Shown here: piece by piece, positions 34,401 to 41,852 of the stretch
Layout of the letters: each line of letters starts with the position of its first letter
Position numbering within the stretch: the stretch's first letter is position 1
Source: Bacillus cereus ATCC 14579
Lineage (GTDB): Bacteria > Bacillota > Bacilli > Bacillales > Bacillaceae_G
NCBI RefSeq assembly: GCF_000007825.1
Contig: NC_004722.1
Span: 4,318,501-4,382,500 of the forward strand
Direction: 5' to 3'
DNA: 64,000 nt
The notes under the pieces: generated by a model
Databases searched by the model: none
What the model was told of the DNA's origin: nothing
The model's input: only the letters and a program-made list of their open reading frames with translations
Translations under genes and position numbers: made by a program

Positions 34401-35540
34401 TTAGAAGTTTTTAGCATTCGGTTTATTAAAGCCATACTGTTCAAAGAACTCTTCGCGGAAATCGCCAAGACGGTCTTCACGAATAGCTTGTCTCACCTGC
34501 TCCATTAAGTTTAACAGAAAATGAAGGTTGTGATAAGACGTTAAACGAATTCCGAACGTTTCATCACATTTCATTAAGTGACGAATGTACGCACGTGAGT
34601 AGTTTTTACATGTGTAGCAATCACAGTTTGGATCAAGCGGACCGAAGTCTCTTGCGAATTTCGCATTTTTTACAACAAGGCGACCTTCACTTGTCATACA
34701 TGTACCATTTCGAGCGATACGAGTTGGAAGTACACAGTCAAACATATCAATACCACGAATTGCGCCATCGATTAACGAGTCAGGAGAACCTACACCCATT
34801 AAGTAACGAGGCTTATTATCTGGAAGAAGTGGTGTTGTAAACTCAAGAACACGGTTCATAATATCTTTCGGTTCACCAACAGATAAACCACCTACAGCGT
34901 AACCAGGGAAGTCCATTGAAACAAGATCTTTCGCACTTTGACGACGAAGCTCTTCGTACTCCCCGCCCTGTACAATACCGAATAAACCTTGATCTTGCGG
35001 ACGTTCATGCGCTTTTAAGCAACGTTCTGCCCAGCGGCTCGTACGCTCTACAGATTTCTTCATATATTCAAAAGTAGCTGGGAATGGTGGACACTCATCA
35101 AATGCCATCATAATATCTGAACCTAATGCATTTTGGATTTCCATCGCTTTTTCTGGTGATAAGAATAATTTATCTCCATTTAAGTGATTACGGAAGTGAA
35201 CGCCTTCCTCTTCAATACGACGGAAGTCACTTAAACTGAATACTTGGAAACCACCAGAGTCTGTTAAGATTGCACGATCCCAGTTCATAAATTTATGCAA
35301 GCCGCCTGCTTCACGAATAATTTCATGACCTGGACGTAGCCATAAATGATACGTATTACTTAAAATAATGCCAGAATCCATTGCTTTTAATTCTTCTGGT
35401 GACATTGTCTTAACTGTTGCAAGTGTACCAACTGGCATAAATGTTGGTGTATCAAATGAACCGTGCGGCGTATGCACACGACCTAAACGGGCACCCGTTT
35501 GTTTACATGTCTTAATAAATTCATAACGAATTGCTGTCAT
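34401..35540 (-). CDS. tgt: tRNA-guanine transglycosylase
   Basis: A 379-aa TIM-barrel enzyme exchanging G34 of GUN-anticodon tRNAs for preQ1, in queuosine synthesis. DSGGFQVFSL (about residue 91) holds the general catalytic aspartate, GGLSVGEPK the substrate pocket, and DCVLPTRIARNGT the nucleophile region. The zinc site CDCYTCKNYSRAYIRHL is intact (about residues 307-323). GGAG precedes the ATG. It sits just downstream of queA, which acts next in the pathway. Confidence 0.97.
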   Translation of the reverse strand: MTAIRYEFIKTCKQTGARLGRVHTPHGSFDTPTFMPVGTLATVKTMSPEELKAMDSGIILSNTYHLWLRPGHEIIREAGGLHKFMNWDRAILTDSGGFQVFSLSDFRRIEEEGVHFRNHLNGDKLFLSPEKAMEIQNALGSDIMMAFDECPPFPATFEYMKKSVERTSRWAERCLKAHERPQDQGLFGIVQGGEYEELRRQSAKDLVSMDFPGYAVGGLSVGEPKDIMNRVLEFTTPLLPDNKPRYLMGVGSPDSLIDGAIRGIDMFDCVLPTRIARNGTCMTSEGRLVVKNAKFARDFGPLDPNCDCYTCKNYSRAYIRHLMKCDETFGIRLTSYHNLHFLLNLMEQVRQAIREDRLGDFREEFFEQYGFNKPNAKNF

Positions 35541-35552
35541 AACTTACTCCTT

Positions 35553-36605
35553 TTATTTGTTTCTCATTTTAGCGTGAGATGCAACGAACATTGCATCACC
35601 GAAGCTAAAGAAACGATATTTTTCTTTTACTGCTTCATTATAAGCATGAAGTACATTATCTCTATTTGCAAATGCACTTACAAGCATAATTAATGTTGAT
35701 TTCGGTAAATGGAAGTTTGTAATTAAACCATCAATTGCTTTAAATTCATATCCCGGATACATGAAAATATCTGTCCATCCAGAAGCGGCGCAGAGCTTAC
35801 CGTCATGATCTGTTGCAATTGTTTCTAACGTACGAGTTGATGTCGTACCTACAGTAATAATACGTCCACCATTCTGTTTCACACGATTTAATAATGCCGC
35901 TGTCTCTTCAGACATATGATAATATTCTGCGTGCATATGGTGTTCTTCAATCGTGTCTGCAGAAACTGGTCTAAATGTTCCAAGTCCTACGTGAAGTGTA
36001 ATGAATGCTAACTGAACGCCTTTTTGCTTTAACTTCTCAAGTAACTCTTCTGTAAAGTGAAGTCCCGCAGTCGGCGCTGCTGCTGAACCGATTTCTTTCG
36101 CATATACTGTTTGATAGCGATCGCGATCTTCCAGCGTCTCTTTAATATATGGAGGAAGCGGCATTTCCCCAAGTTCATCTAAAATTTCATAGAAGATGCC
36201 ATCATATGAAAATTCAAGCTGGCGTCCACCTTGATCTGCAGTTCCTGTGCAAGTTGCTTTTAATTTCCCTTCGCCAAAAGAAATAACAGTTCCTTCTTTT
36301 ACACGTTTCGCTGGCTTTACAAGCGTTTCCCACTTATCACCTTCTTCTTGTTTTAAAAGAAGTACTTCAATGTGCGCGCCTGTATCTTCTTTCACACCGT
36401 GCAAACGAGCAGGCATAACTTTCGTTTCATTTAAAACTAAGCAATCCCCCTCATGTAAGTAAGAAAGAATATCCGTAAAATGTTTATGCTCAATATCACC
36501 TGTTTCACGGTCTAACACCATTAATCTTGATGTTTCACGATCTTCTAACGGGACTTGTGCAATAAGTTCTTCTGGTAAATGAAAATCAAACAGATTTATA
36601 TCCAT
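35553..36605 (-). CDS. queA: S-adenosylmethionine:tRNA ribosyltransferase-isomerase QueA
   Basis: A 350-aa enzyme that adds the epoxyqueuosine ring to preQ1-tRNA from S-adenosylmethionine. Family motifs: [18 protein letters not shown] at the start, [11 protein letters not shown] and [11 protein letters not shown] in the middle, and [16 protein letters not shown] near the end. The frame includes four more codons, but AGGTGG lies 8 bases upstream of the ATG at 36605. It is followed by tgt after 12 bases. Confidence 0.96.
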
Positions 36606-36624
36606 AGCTATATCCACCTATTTC

Positions 36625-36825
36625 TTATTTAAATCGATTTATTATATACATAATAAAAGATAATACAATACTTAACACAATACATGTAATGATAGGAAAA
36701 TAAAAGGTAACGTTTCCTTTTTTCACAAAAATATCGCCTGGAAGCCTTCCAATGAACTTCCAAGCTAATCCAACAACGATGAGTAAGATCCCGGCTGTAA
36801 TAAGCAGCTTTGGCATCTCCGTCAT
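36625..36825 (-). CDS. DUF2905 family small membrane protein
   Basis: A 66-aa protein with two hydrophobic segments (about residues 6-25 and 41-62) and the DUF2905 signature GRLPGDIFVKKGNVTFYFPI between them. Its ATG overlaps the ruvB stop (ATGA), so translation may be coupled to ruvB. It lies in the ruvA-ruvB-DUF2905-queA order conserved in bacilli. Function unknown. Confidence 0.88.
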   Translation of the reverse strand: MTEMPKLLITAGILLIVVGLAWKFIGRLPGDIFVKKGNVTFYFPIITCIVLSIVLSFIMYIINRFK

Positions 36826-37832
36826 ACTTTTGGTATCTCCATTCCGAAATGTTCATACGCAAGCGGCGTTACAATTCGGCCCCTTGGCGTTCGTTGTAAA
36901 AAGCCAATTTGTAATAAATACGGCTCATACACATCTTCAATCGTATGAGATTCTTCTCCAATTGGTGCTGAAACCGTTTCTAATCCAACTGGACCGCCAC
37001 GGAATTTCTCAATAATACCAAGCAGTAATTTATGATCAATATGATCTAGACCTAATTTATCTACTTGCAGCAATTCTAATGCCATTTGTGTAATTTCCAT
37101 CGTAACCGTTCCGTTACCACGAACTTGCGCGAAATCACGTACACGTCTTAAAAGACGATTCGCAATACGAGGTGTACCACGAGCACGTCTTGCAATTTCT
37201 AATGCAGCTAACGAATCGATTTCAACTTCAAATACTTCTGCTGTACGTTCAACAATCGCAGAAAGCTGATCTACTGTGTAGTACTCTACCCTTGAAAGTA
37301 CACCGAAGCGGTCACGAAGCGGTGCCGATAATGCTCCAGCACGTGTTGTTGCTCCAACTAATGTAAATGGCGGTAAATCTAGGCGTACAGAACGTGCTGA
37401 AGGCCCTTTTCCAATTACAATATCAAGGCAAAAGTCTTCCATCGCAGGATACAATACTTCTTCAATTGATCTATGCAAACGATGAATTTCATCAATAAAT
37501 AATACATCCCCTGGCTGAAGCGCTGTTAATACAGCAGCTAAATCTCCTGGTCTTCCAATTGCGGGCCCTGAAGTTGTTTTAACATTAACGCCCATCTCAT
37601 TGGCAATAATATTCGCAAGCGTCGTTTTACCAAGACCTGGTGGTCCATATAAAAGCACGTGATCTAACGTTTCTTCACGCATTTTCGCCGCTTCAATAAA
37701 TACTTCTAAATTATGTTTTGCTTTATTTTGGCCAATATACTGACGGAGCGTCTGTGGCCGTAATGGAAAATCTTCAACCGCATCTCCTTATGCAGATTCC
37801 CTTGAAAGAAGACGTTCGACTATTATACTCAC
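36822..37832 (-). pseudogene. ruvB: Holliday junction helicase RuvB, 5' end interrupted
   Basis: RuvB is the AAA+ motor that migrates Holliday junctions with RuvA. The body is intact: Walker A GPPGLGKTTLANI, Walker B FIDEIHRLHR, arginine-finger region GATTRAGALSAPLRDRFG, and the C-terminal winged helix ending EIPKV. The frame continues upstream through LRPQTLRQYIGQNK to a GTG at 37832 overlapping the ruvA stop, giving the usual 333-336 aa. However, TAA interrupts codon 15 (37790-37788). The usual MDERLLSGESAY reads IVERLLSRESA then stop. The only clean internal start (ATG 37682, 286 aa) has no ribosome binding site and loses the conserved N-terminal nucleotide-contact segment. This may be a sequence error. 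Confidence 0.85.
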
Positions 37833-38446
37833 CTCTTACCATTTAGTAAAAGACTAAGTGCCTTTTTAATATACTGATCCGTCGTTAATGATTCTTTTAA
37901 TAACTCTGGTACAACACGAGAAACTTCGCGTTCTGCGTATCCAAGTGCGCGGAGAGCTTCCAGTGCCTCATCAAGCTCAGCTGATGAACCTTTCTTCTCA
38001 TCAAAACGTTCTGTGTCTGAGAATAAATCAACAAATGCATCTGGTACGACATCTGCTAGTTTTCCTTTTAAATCTAAAATCATTTGGCGTGCTGTTTTCT
38101 TTCCGACGCCTGGGAATTTCACTAAAAACTTCTCATCTTCATGCTCAATCGCTTGAACGACCTGTCCTGTTTGACCAGAAGCTAAAATTGCAAGAGCTCC
38201 TTTTGGCCCAATGCCAGACACGCCTAACAACTTTGTAAATAATAAACGCTCTTCACGTGTTTTAAACCCGTAAAGTGCCATAATATCTTCTCTCACATAA
38301 TGATATGTATAGACACGGATTTCTTGCTTACTTCTTTGAAATACATACGGATTTGGTGTGAAAATTTGATAACCAATTCCATTATGATCAATTACGACAT
38401 ATTCCGGCCCTACATACTCCACGTAACCTGTAACATATTCAAACAA
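37829..38446 (-). CDS. ruvA: Holliday junction branch migration protein RuvA
   Basis: A 205-aa tetrameric junction-binding protein. The OB domain (residues 1-65, MFEYVTGYVEYVGPEYVVID) is followed by two helix-hairpin-helix motifs (LLGVSGIGPKGALAIL, KFPGVGKKTARQMILDL) and a flexible linker to domain III (EALEALRALGYAEREV), which contacts RuvB. The start is TTG at 38446 with GGGAGAG upstream. It ends inside the presumed ruvB start (GTGA overlap). Confidence 0.96.
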   Translation of the reverse strand: MFEYVTGYVEYVGPEYVVIDHNGIGYQIFTPNPYVFQRSKQEIRVYTYHYVREDIMALYGFKTREERLLFTKLLGVSGIGPKGALAILASGQTGQVVQAIEHEDEKFLVKFPGVGKKTARQMILDLKGKLADVVPDAFVDLFSDTERFDEKKGSSAELDEALEALRALGYAEREVSRVVPELLKESLTTDQYIKKALSLLLNGKR

Positions 38447-38556
38447 AATACGATCTCTCCCTCTTAAATCATGTATTCCATTTTAACATATTTAATGATA
38501 GAAAAGCGAGACTGCCCCAACAAATGTTCTCCACTTGAAACTTCTGTTATTTTCCA

Positions 38557-38585
38557 TTGACAGAAAGGTTAAAGCACCTTAATAT
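38557..38585 (+). promoter_or_regulatory. Sigma-A promoter of the siderophore-binding gene
   Basis: TTGACA (38557-38562), exactly 17 bases, TAATAT (38580-38585), about 50 bases before the start codon. Confidence 0.85.
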
Positions 38586-38594
38586 ACAGAAGTC

Positions 38595-38613
38595 GATAAT
38601 GATTATCAATACT
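38595..38613 (+). promoter_or_regulatory. Fur box
   Basis: GATAATGATTATCAATACT matches the 19-bp Fur consensus GATAATGATAATCATTATC at 15 positions. It covers the expected transcription start, so iron-loaded Fur would block the promoter. Confidence 0.85.
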
Positions 38614-38634
38614 AATTAAAGGGGTTACATCAGG

Positions 38635-39579
38635 ATGAAACGTAAGCTATTTATTTTATTTACTATTATGCTCGTTGTTCTTTCTATCGTTGGCTGTTCT
38701 TCTCAAAAAGAAGAATCGAAGGCAAAAGAACAACCGAAAACAAAAGTTGTAAAACATGCTAAAGGTGAAGCTACAATTCCAGTAAATCCAAAGAGAATTG
38801 TTGACTTATCTGGATCAACAGAAGAACTATTACTTCTTGGACACAAACCTGTTGGTACAGCAAATACATATAAAGATAAAATCCAAAATCACTTAACAGA
38901 CAAGTTAGATGGAGTAAAAGCAGTAGGTTGGTACTGGGCACCTAAAGTTGATTTAGAAGCTGTTACTGCTTTAAAACCAGACTTAATTATTTTAAACAAC
39001 CGTCAATTAAAAATTTATGATCAACTAGAAAAGGTTGCACCTACAGTTGTTCTAGAAACAAACTTAGAAGACTGGCGTGGTAAGTTTAAAGAAGTAGGTA
39101 AGCTATTTGACGAAGAGAAGAAAGCAGACAAATGGATTGCAGACTACGATAAGAAAGCAGACTCTTTATCTAAAAAAATTAAAGAGAAAACAAAAGATGA
39201 GAACTTTATGTTCGTTGCAGTTACACCACAAAACTTCCGTGTATACGGTAGCTTCGGATACGGTGACATCATCTTTAATGACTTAAAACTTCCAGCAACA
39301 AAAGGTACGGATTTAAAACAAACGATGGCGCAAGTATCACTAGAAGGTCTAGTTGCATTCCAGCCTGACCAAATGTTTATTGTAAACTTCGGCGGCGAAG
39401 CTGATAAAGTTTACGAAGACTACAAAAACAGTGCCGTTTGGAAAGACAATAAAGCAGTTAAAAATAATCACGTATATGAAGTATCAAATGAAGTCTTCAA
39501 TACGAAAGCATTCAATCCAATCGGAAAAGATATGCTAATTGATGAAATCGCAAAAGAAATTTTAGCTAAAAACAAATAA
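38635..39579 (+). CDS. Iron-siderophore ABC transporter substrate-binding lipoprotein
   Basis: A 314-aa FecB/BtuB-type solute-binding protein. A signal peptide (residues 1-21) ends in a lipobox LSIVGCSS, so the mature protein is lipid-anchored at Cys22. The periplasmic-binding domain shows GEATIPVNPKRIVDL, LKPDLIILNN and AFNPIGKDML. Promoter and Fur box lie upstream, so it should be induced in iron limitation. No permease or ATPase gene is adjacent; it must use a transporter encoded elsewhere. It is inserted between ruvA and bofC. The siderophore cannot be told from sequence. Confidence 0.92.
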   Translation: MKRKLFILFTIMLVVLSIVGCSSQKEESKAKEQPKTKVVKHAKGEATIPVNPKRIVDLSGSTEELLLLGHKPVGTANTYKDKIQNHLTDKLDGVKAVGWYWAPKVDLEAVTALKPDLIILNNRQLKIYDQLEKVAPTVVLETNLEDWRGKFKEVGKLFDEEKKADKWIADYDKKADSLSKKIKEKTKDENFMFVAVTPQNFRVYGSFGYGDIIFNDLKLPATKGTDLKQTMAQVSLEGLVAFQPDQMFIVNFGGEADKVYEDYKNSAVWKDNKAVKNNHVYEVSNEVFNTKAFNPIGKDMLIDEIAKEILAKNK

Positions 39580-39587
39580 GAAGAAAA

Positions 39588-39616
39588 GCAGCTCACCATG
39601 AGCTGCTTTTTTTCTT
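39588..39616. terminator. Bidirectional terminator between siderophore-binding gene and bofC
   Basis: AGCAGCTCA/TGAGCTGCT stem followed by TTTTTTTCTT on the plus strand and TTTTCTTCTT on the minus strand; the bofC stop lies inside it. Confidence 0.82.
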
Positions 39617-40123
39617 ACTTTGAACTGCGTATTGCTTCATTTTTTCAATCGTCTTCACAAAACCTTCTTTTGATTTAATACGAATGCCACGTTTCAATTT
39701 CGCACGTTCATAGCTCTCAAGCTTTTTCATATCAATTTGAAAGAAAGAATGGATCGCATTATCACTTTTCGGTACACCTTTGAAAATTTGTAATATCCCT
39801 TCCTCTGAAACACCAAAATACCCGCTCGTTTTCAATAACGGAGAAATATCATCAACTTTCTTTTGCAATACAATTTGTACATCATCACGATCAACGAGCT
39901 GCCATTCTTTATACTGCTGTAAAAACTTTTCTAAATCCGTCACTTTTTCTGTAAGTATTTCTTCGCTTACTTCGCCATCAACATACATACGCTCTAATAA
40001 AATTGTAACCTCAGGTTCTTTTTTCGTTACTTCTGGTACTGGCCCTTCCGCCTTCACATTCGTTCCATAAACGAAACAAAACATCATAACGAAAGCTTGC
40101 ATCGCAATCAGTATCCATTTCAT
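39593..40123 (-). CDS. bofC: BofC, inhibitor of the SpoIVB sporulation signal
   Basis: A 176-aa secreted protein matching BofC (bypass of forespore C), made in the forespore, where it restrains the SpoIVB protease that triggers pro-sigma-K processing. A signal peptide spans about residues 1-25 (IAMQAFVMMFCFVYG). The C-terminal domain motifs GYFGVSEEGILQIFKG and SFFQIDMKKLES are characteristic. GAGGTGAACGG precedes the ATG. Its location near ruvA matches B. subtilis. It fits with spoIVFA/FB later in the window, which act in the same checkpoint. Confidence 0.87.
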   Translation of the reverse strand: MKWILIAMQAFVMMFCFVYGTNVKAEGPVPEVTKKEPEVTILLERMYVDGEVSEEILTEKVTDLEKFLQQYKEWQLVDRDDVQIVLQKKVDDISPLLKTSGYFGVSEEGILQIFKGVPKSDNAIHSFFQIDMKKLESYERAKLKRGIRIKSKEGFVKTIEKMKQYAVQSKKKSSSW

Positions 40124-40261
40124 TTCCGTTCACCTCTTTTAGGCAAGATCATACTTTCATTAGTAGTTTTTCCGGAAATGGGGGTTTTATCCATATTACA
40201 TTTCTTTCGAAAAATAAAAAATGCAGATAAGGGTTTACCTCATCTGCATGTATCATTTACT

Positions 40262-40389
40262 TTTATATAAAATGAAAGACGCCTGCAAAGCAGGCGTCTT
40301 GATGCGTTTACGGCGAGAGACCAGGCGACCACATTCGCGTGTTTAGCACTTAAGCATATCTCTCGTCTTACGTAAATTAGCTCATCGCT
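40262..40389 (-). ncRNA. Probable structured small RNA of unknown family
   Basis: A promoter (TTGCAC, 17 bases, TATATT) would start a minus-strand transcript near 40389. There is no ORF with a ribosome binding site. The RNA would contain nested helices: TTTACG/CGTAAA (40376-40371 with 40312-40307) and CGAGAGA/TCTCTCG (40365-40359 with 40320-40314), enclosing about 38 bases. It ends with the hairpin GACGCCTGC/GCAGGCGTC (40298-40278) followed by TTTCATTTTA. I match it to no riboswitch or sRNA class. bofC begins 139 bases beyond the terminator, so it could be either a free sRNA or an attenuating leader. Confidence 0.65.
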
Positions 40390-40394
40390 TTGCT

Positions 40395-40423
40395 AATATA
40401 ACATTAATAAAGTATAAGTGCAA
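40395..40423 (-). promoter_or_regulatory. Sigma-A promoter of the candidate small RNA
   Basis: Minus-strand TTGCAC (40423-40418), exactly 17 bases, TATATT (40400-40395). No protein-coding start follows within the terminated transcript. Confidence 0.75.
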
Positions 40424-40556
40424 CATGTTTATAAAAATATTTTATTTCCTCTTTCATCCAAATTATTTTATGTAAATTATAAATTGATAATTGCAATATA
40501 TATATATATTACAATTAATGTGACAGCGAAATCATAATAAGCAGGGGATGAATATT

Positions 40557-40991
40557 ATGAAAAAAATAAAGGATGAACGCCTCATTCTTCAAATGTTAAA
40601 AAACATACGTATTGTCTTTCTTTTTCAATACATTGGCGTAGTTGGAATTTTAGGCTATATCGGTTTCACTGAAGGCATTGATCAAATTACGAAATCTCCA
40701 TTGTGGCTATTATTTATGTTTACAAGTATTTTACTTGCTTATTTACAGTTAAGTGTTTCAATCGATGTAGAAGAAGGCGAAAAGGAAATACAGTTAACTC
40801 CTTATTACAAACTTGTCTTCCACTCCCTTATTGTAGGAATCGTTACGGCTATTATTTATATTATTTTCAGTCCAGAAAGACCTCTATTTGAAGCTATTTC
40901 AACAGGTAGTATTCTTTTCATATGCTTTTTAGTTTCTTATTCCGTTAGTTATTTTATTAAAAAACGTCGCTTACAAGACAACGATGAATAA
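40557..40991 (+). CDS. Predicted four-helix membrane protein, unknown
   Basis: A 144-aa protein with four hydrophobic segments (about residues 18-38, 48-66, 85-105, 115-135) and charged ends (MKKIKDERL and KKRRLQDNDE). An acidic loop (DVEEGEKEIQ) separates segments 2 and 3. AGGGGATG precedes the ATG at 40557; an ATG nine bases earlier overlaps that site. I recognise no family. A (TA)n palindrome (40495-40515) lies upstream. Confidence 0.7.
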   Translation: MKKIKDERLILQMLKNIRIVFLFQYIGVVGILGYIGFTEGIDQITKSPLWLLFMFTSILLAYLQLSVSIDVEEGEKEIQLTPYYKLVFHSLIVGIVTAIIYIIFSPERPLFEAISTGSILFICFLVSYSVSYFIKKRRLQDNDE

Positions 40992-41022
40992 AGAGGAAGG
41001 GCTATCCCTTCCTCTTTTGTTT
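40988..41022. terminator. Bidirectional terminator
   Basis: AAAGAGGAAGGG/CCCTTCCTCTTTT hairpin between convergent genes (stops at 40991 and 41025). Confidence 0.82.
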
Positions 41023-41024
41023 TG

Positions 41025-41669
41025 TTATCGCACTGTACCAGTTAAACCGTAACGAATGTCTCGGAACATATTCACTATGTCACGATTAAAATCGTTTGTA
41101 ACTGTACCGTTACGTAGACGCGTACTCATTGCATCGACACGAGTAAACATATCATTTCTTACAGAAACATATACGTTTCTGTTTCCAACTTCATTTGCAA
41201 CAGCTTGACGAATTTCGTTAGCCATCGCCGTTTCATTTGTCACTGTGTTACGTGGTTTTACCGCAATCGCTACATCGTTTCCATATACAACTGTAGACAC
41301 ACGGTCTACGTTATTCATACGTTTCACACGATTTGTTATTCTTTCAGCTGTTTTACCATCATTGTTAATGTATGAATTGTTCATTGTAATATTACGAGTT
41401 GGATGCGGATTAGCAATTTGTCCATTGTAATTTACATCTCGATAATAATTGTATCCTGTATCGTTACGACCATTTCTATATGTTACATAATCTGTATAAC
41501 GATCATTACGTGTCACATTATCACGATACTGGTGTGTATCATTATAAGATGTACGCTCGTAATTGTAGTTACGTCCATCCATTGCATTGTTATCTTTCGG
41601 TGTACCACATGCAGCTAATGCACTGGTAACTAACAAAGAAGCAGCAATCACTTTTACTTTCGTATTCAA
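41025..41669 (-). CDS. YhcN/YlaJ-family sporulation lipoprotein
   Basis: A 214-aa secreted lipoprotein. The signal peptide ends in lipobox LAAC at about Cys21 (TSALAACGTP). A low-complexity N/Y/R/D/T-rich stretch (about residues 30-90) precedes the YhcN/YlaJ domain (DGKTAERITNRVKRMNNVDR, VAIAVKPRNT). Members are inner spore membrane or coat proteins affecting germination and outgrowth. The start is TTG at 41669 with GAGGGGG upstream. It lies next to safA, another spore gene. The family contains several paralogues, so no symbol is given. Confidence 0.85.
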   Translation of the reverse strand: MNTKVKVIAASLLVTSALAACGTPKDNNAMDGRNYNYERTSYNDTHQYRDNVTRNDRYTDYVTYRNGRNDTGYNYYRDVNYNGQIANPHPTRNITMNNSYINNDGKTAERITNRVKRMNNVDRVSTVVYGNDVAIAVKPRNTVTNETAMANEIRQAVANEVGNRNVYVSVRNDMFTRVDAMSTRLRNGTVTNDFNRDIVNMFRDIRYGLTGTVR

Positions 41670-41821
41670 TACAAAAACCCCCTCTGTTAGAATGAGCTTC
41701 TCTACTGAAAAGCTCCCTCTTATGATGAGTAACCGAGAAGGTTTTTACACTGTTAATATTTCACTGGGAATTTTCTAGCACTTCATAAAAAAACTTCATT
41801 TTCTTAATTAACAGGAATGTA

Positions 41822-41852
41822 AAAAAGGCGGGAATACTCCCGCCTTTTTAAA
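41822..41852 (-). terminator. Terminator after safA
   Basis: AAAAAGGCGGGA/TCCCGCCTTTTT stem; T-runs on both strands; overlaps the safA stop. Confidence 0.88.
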
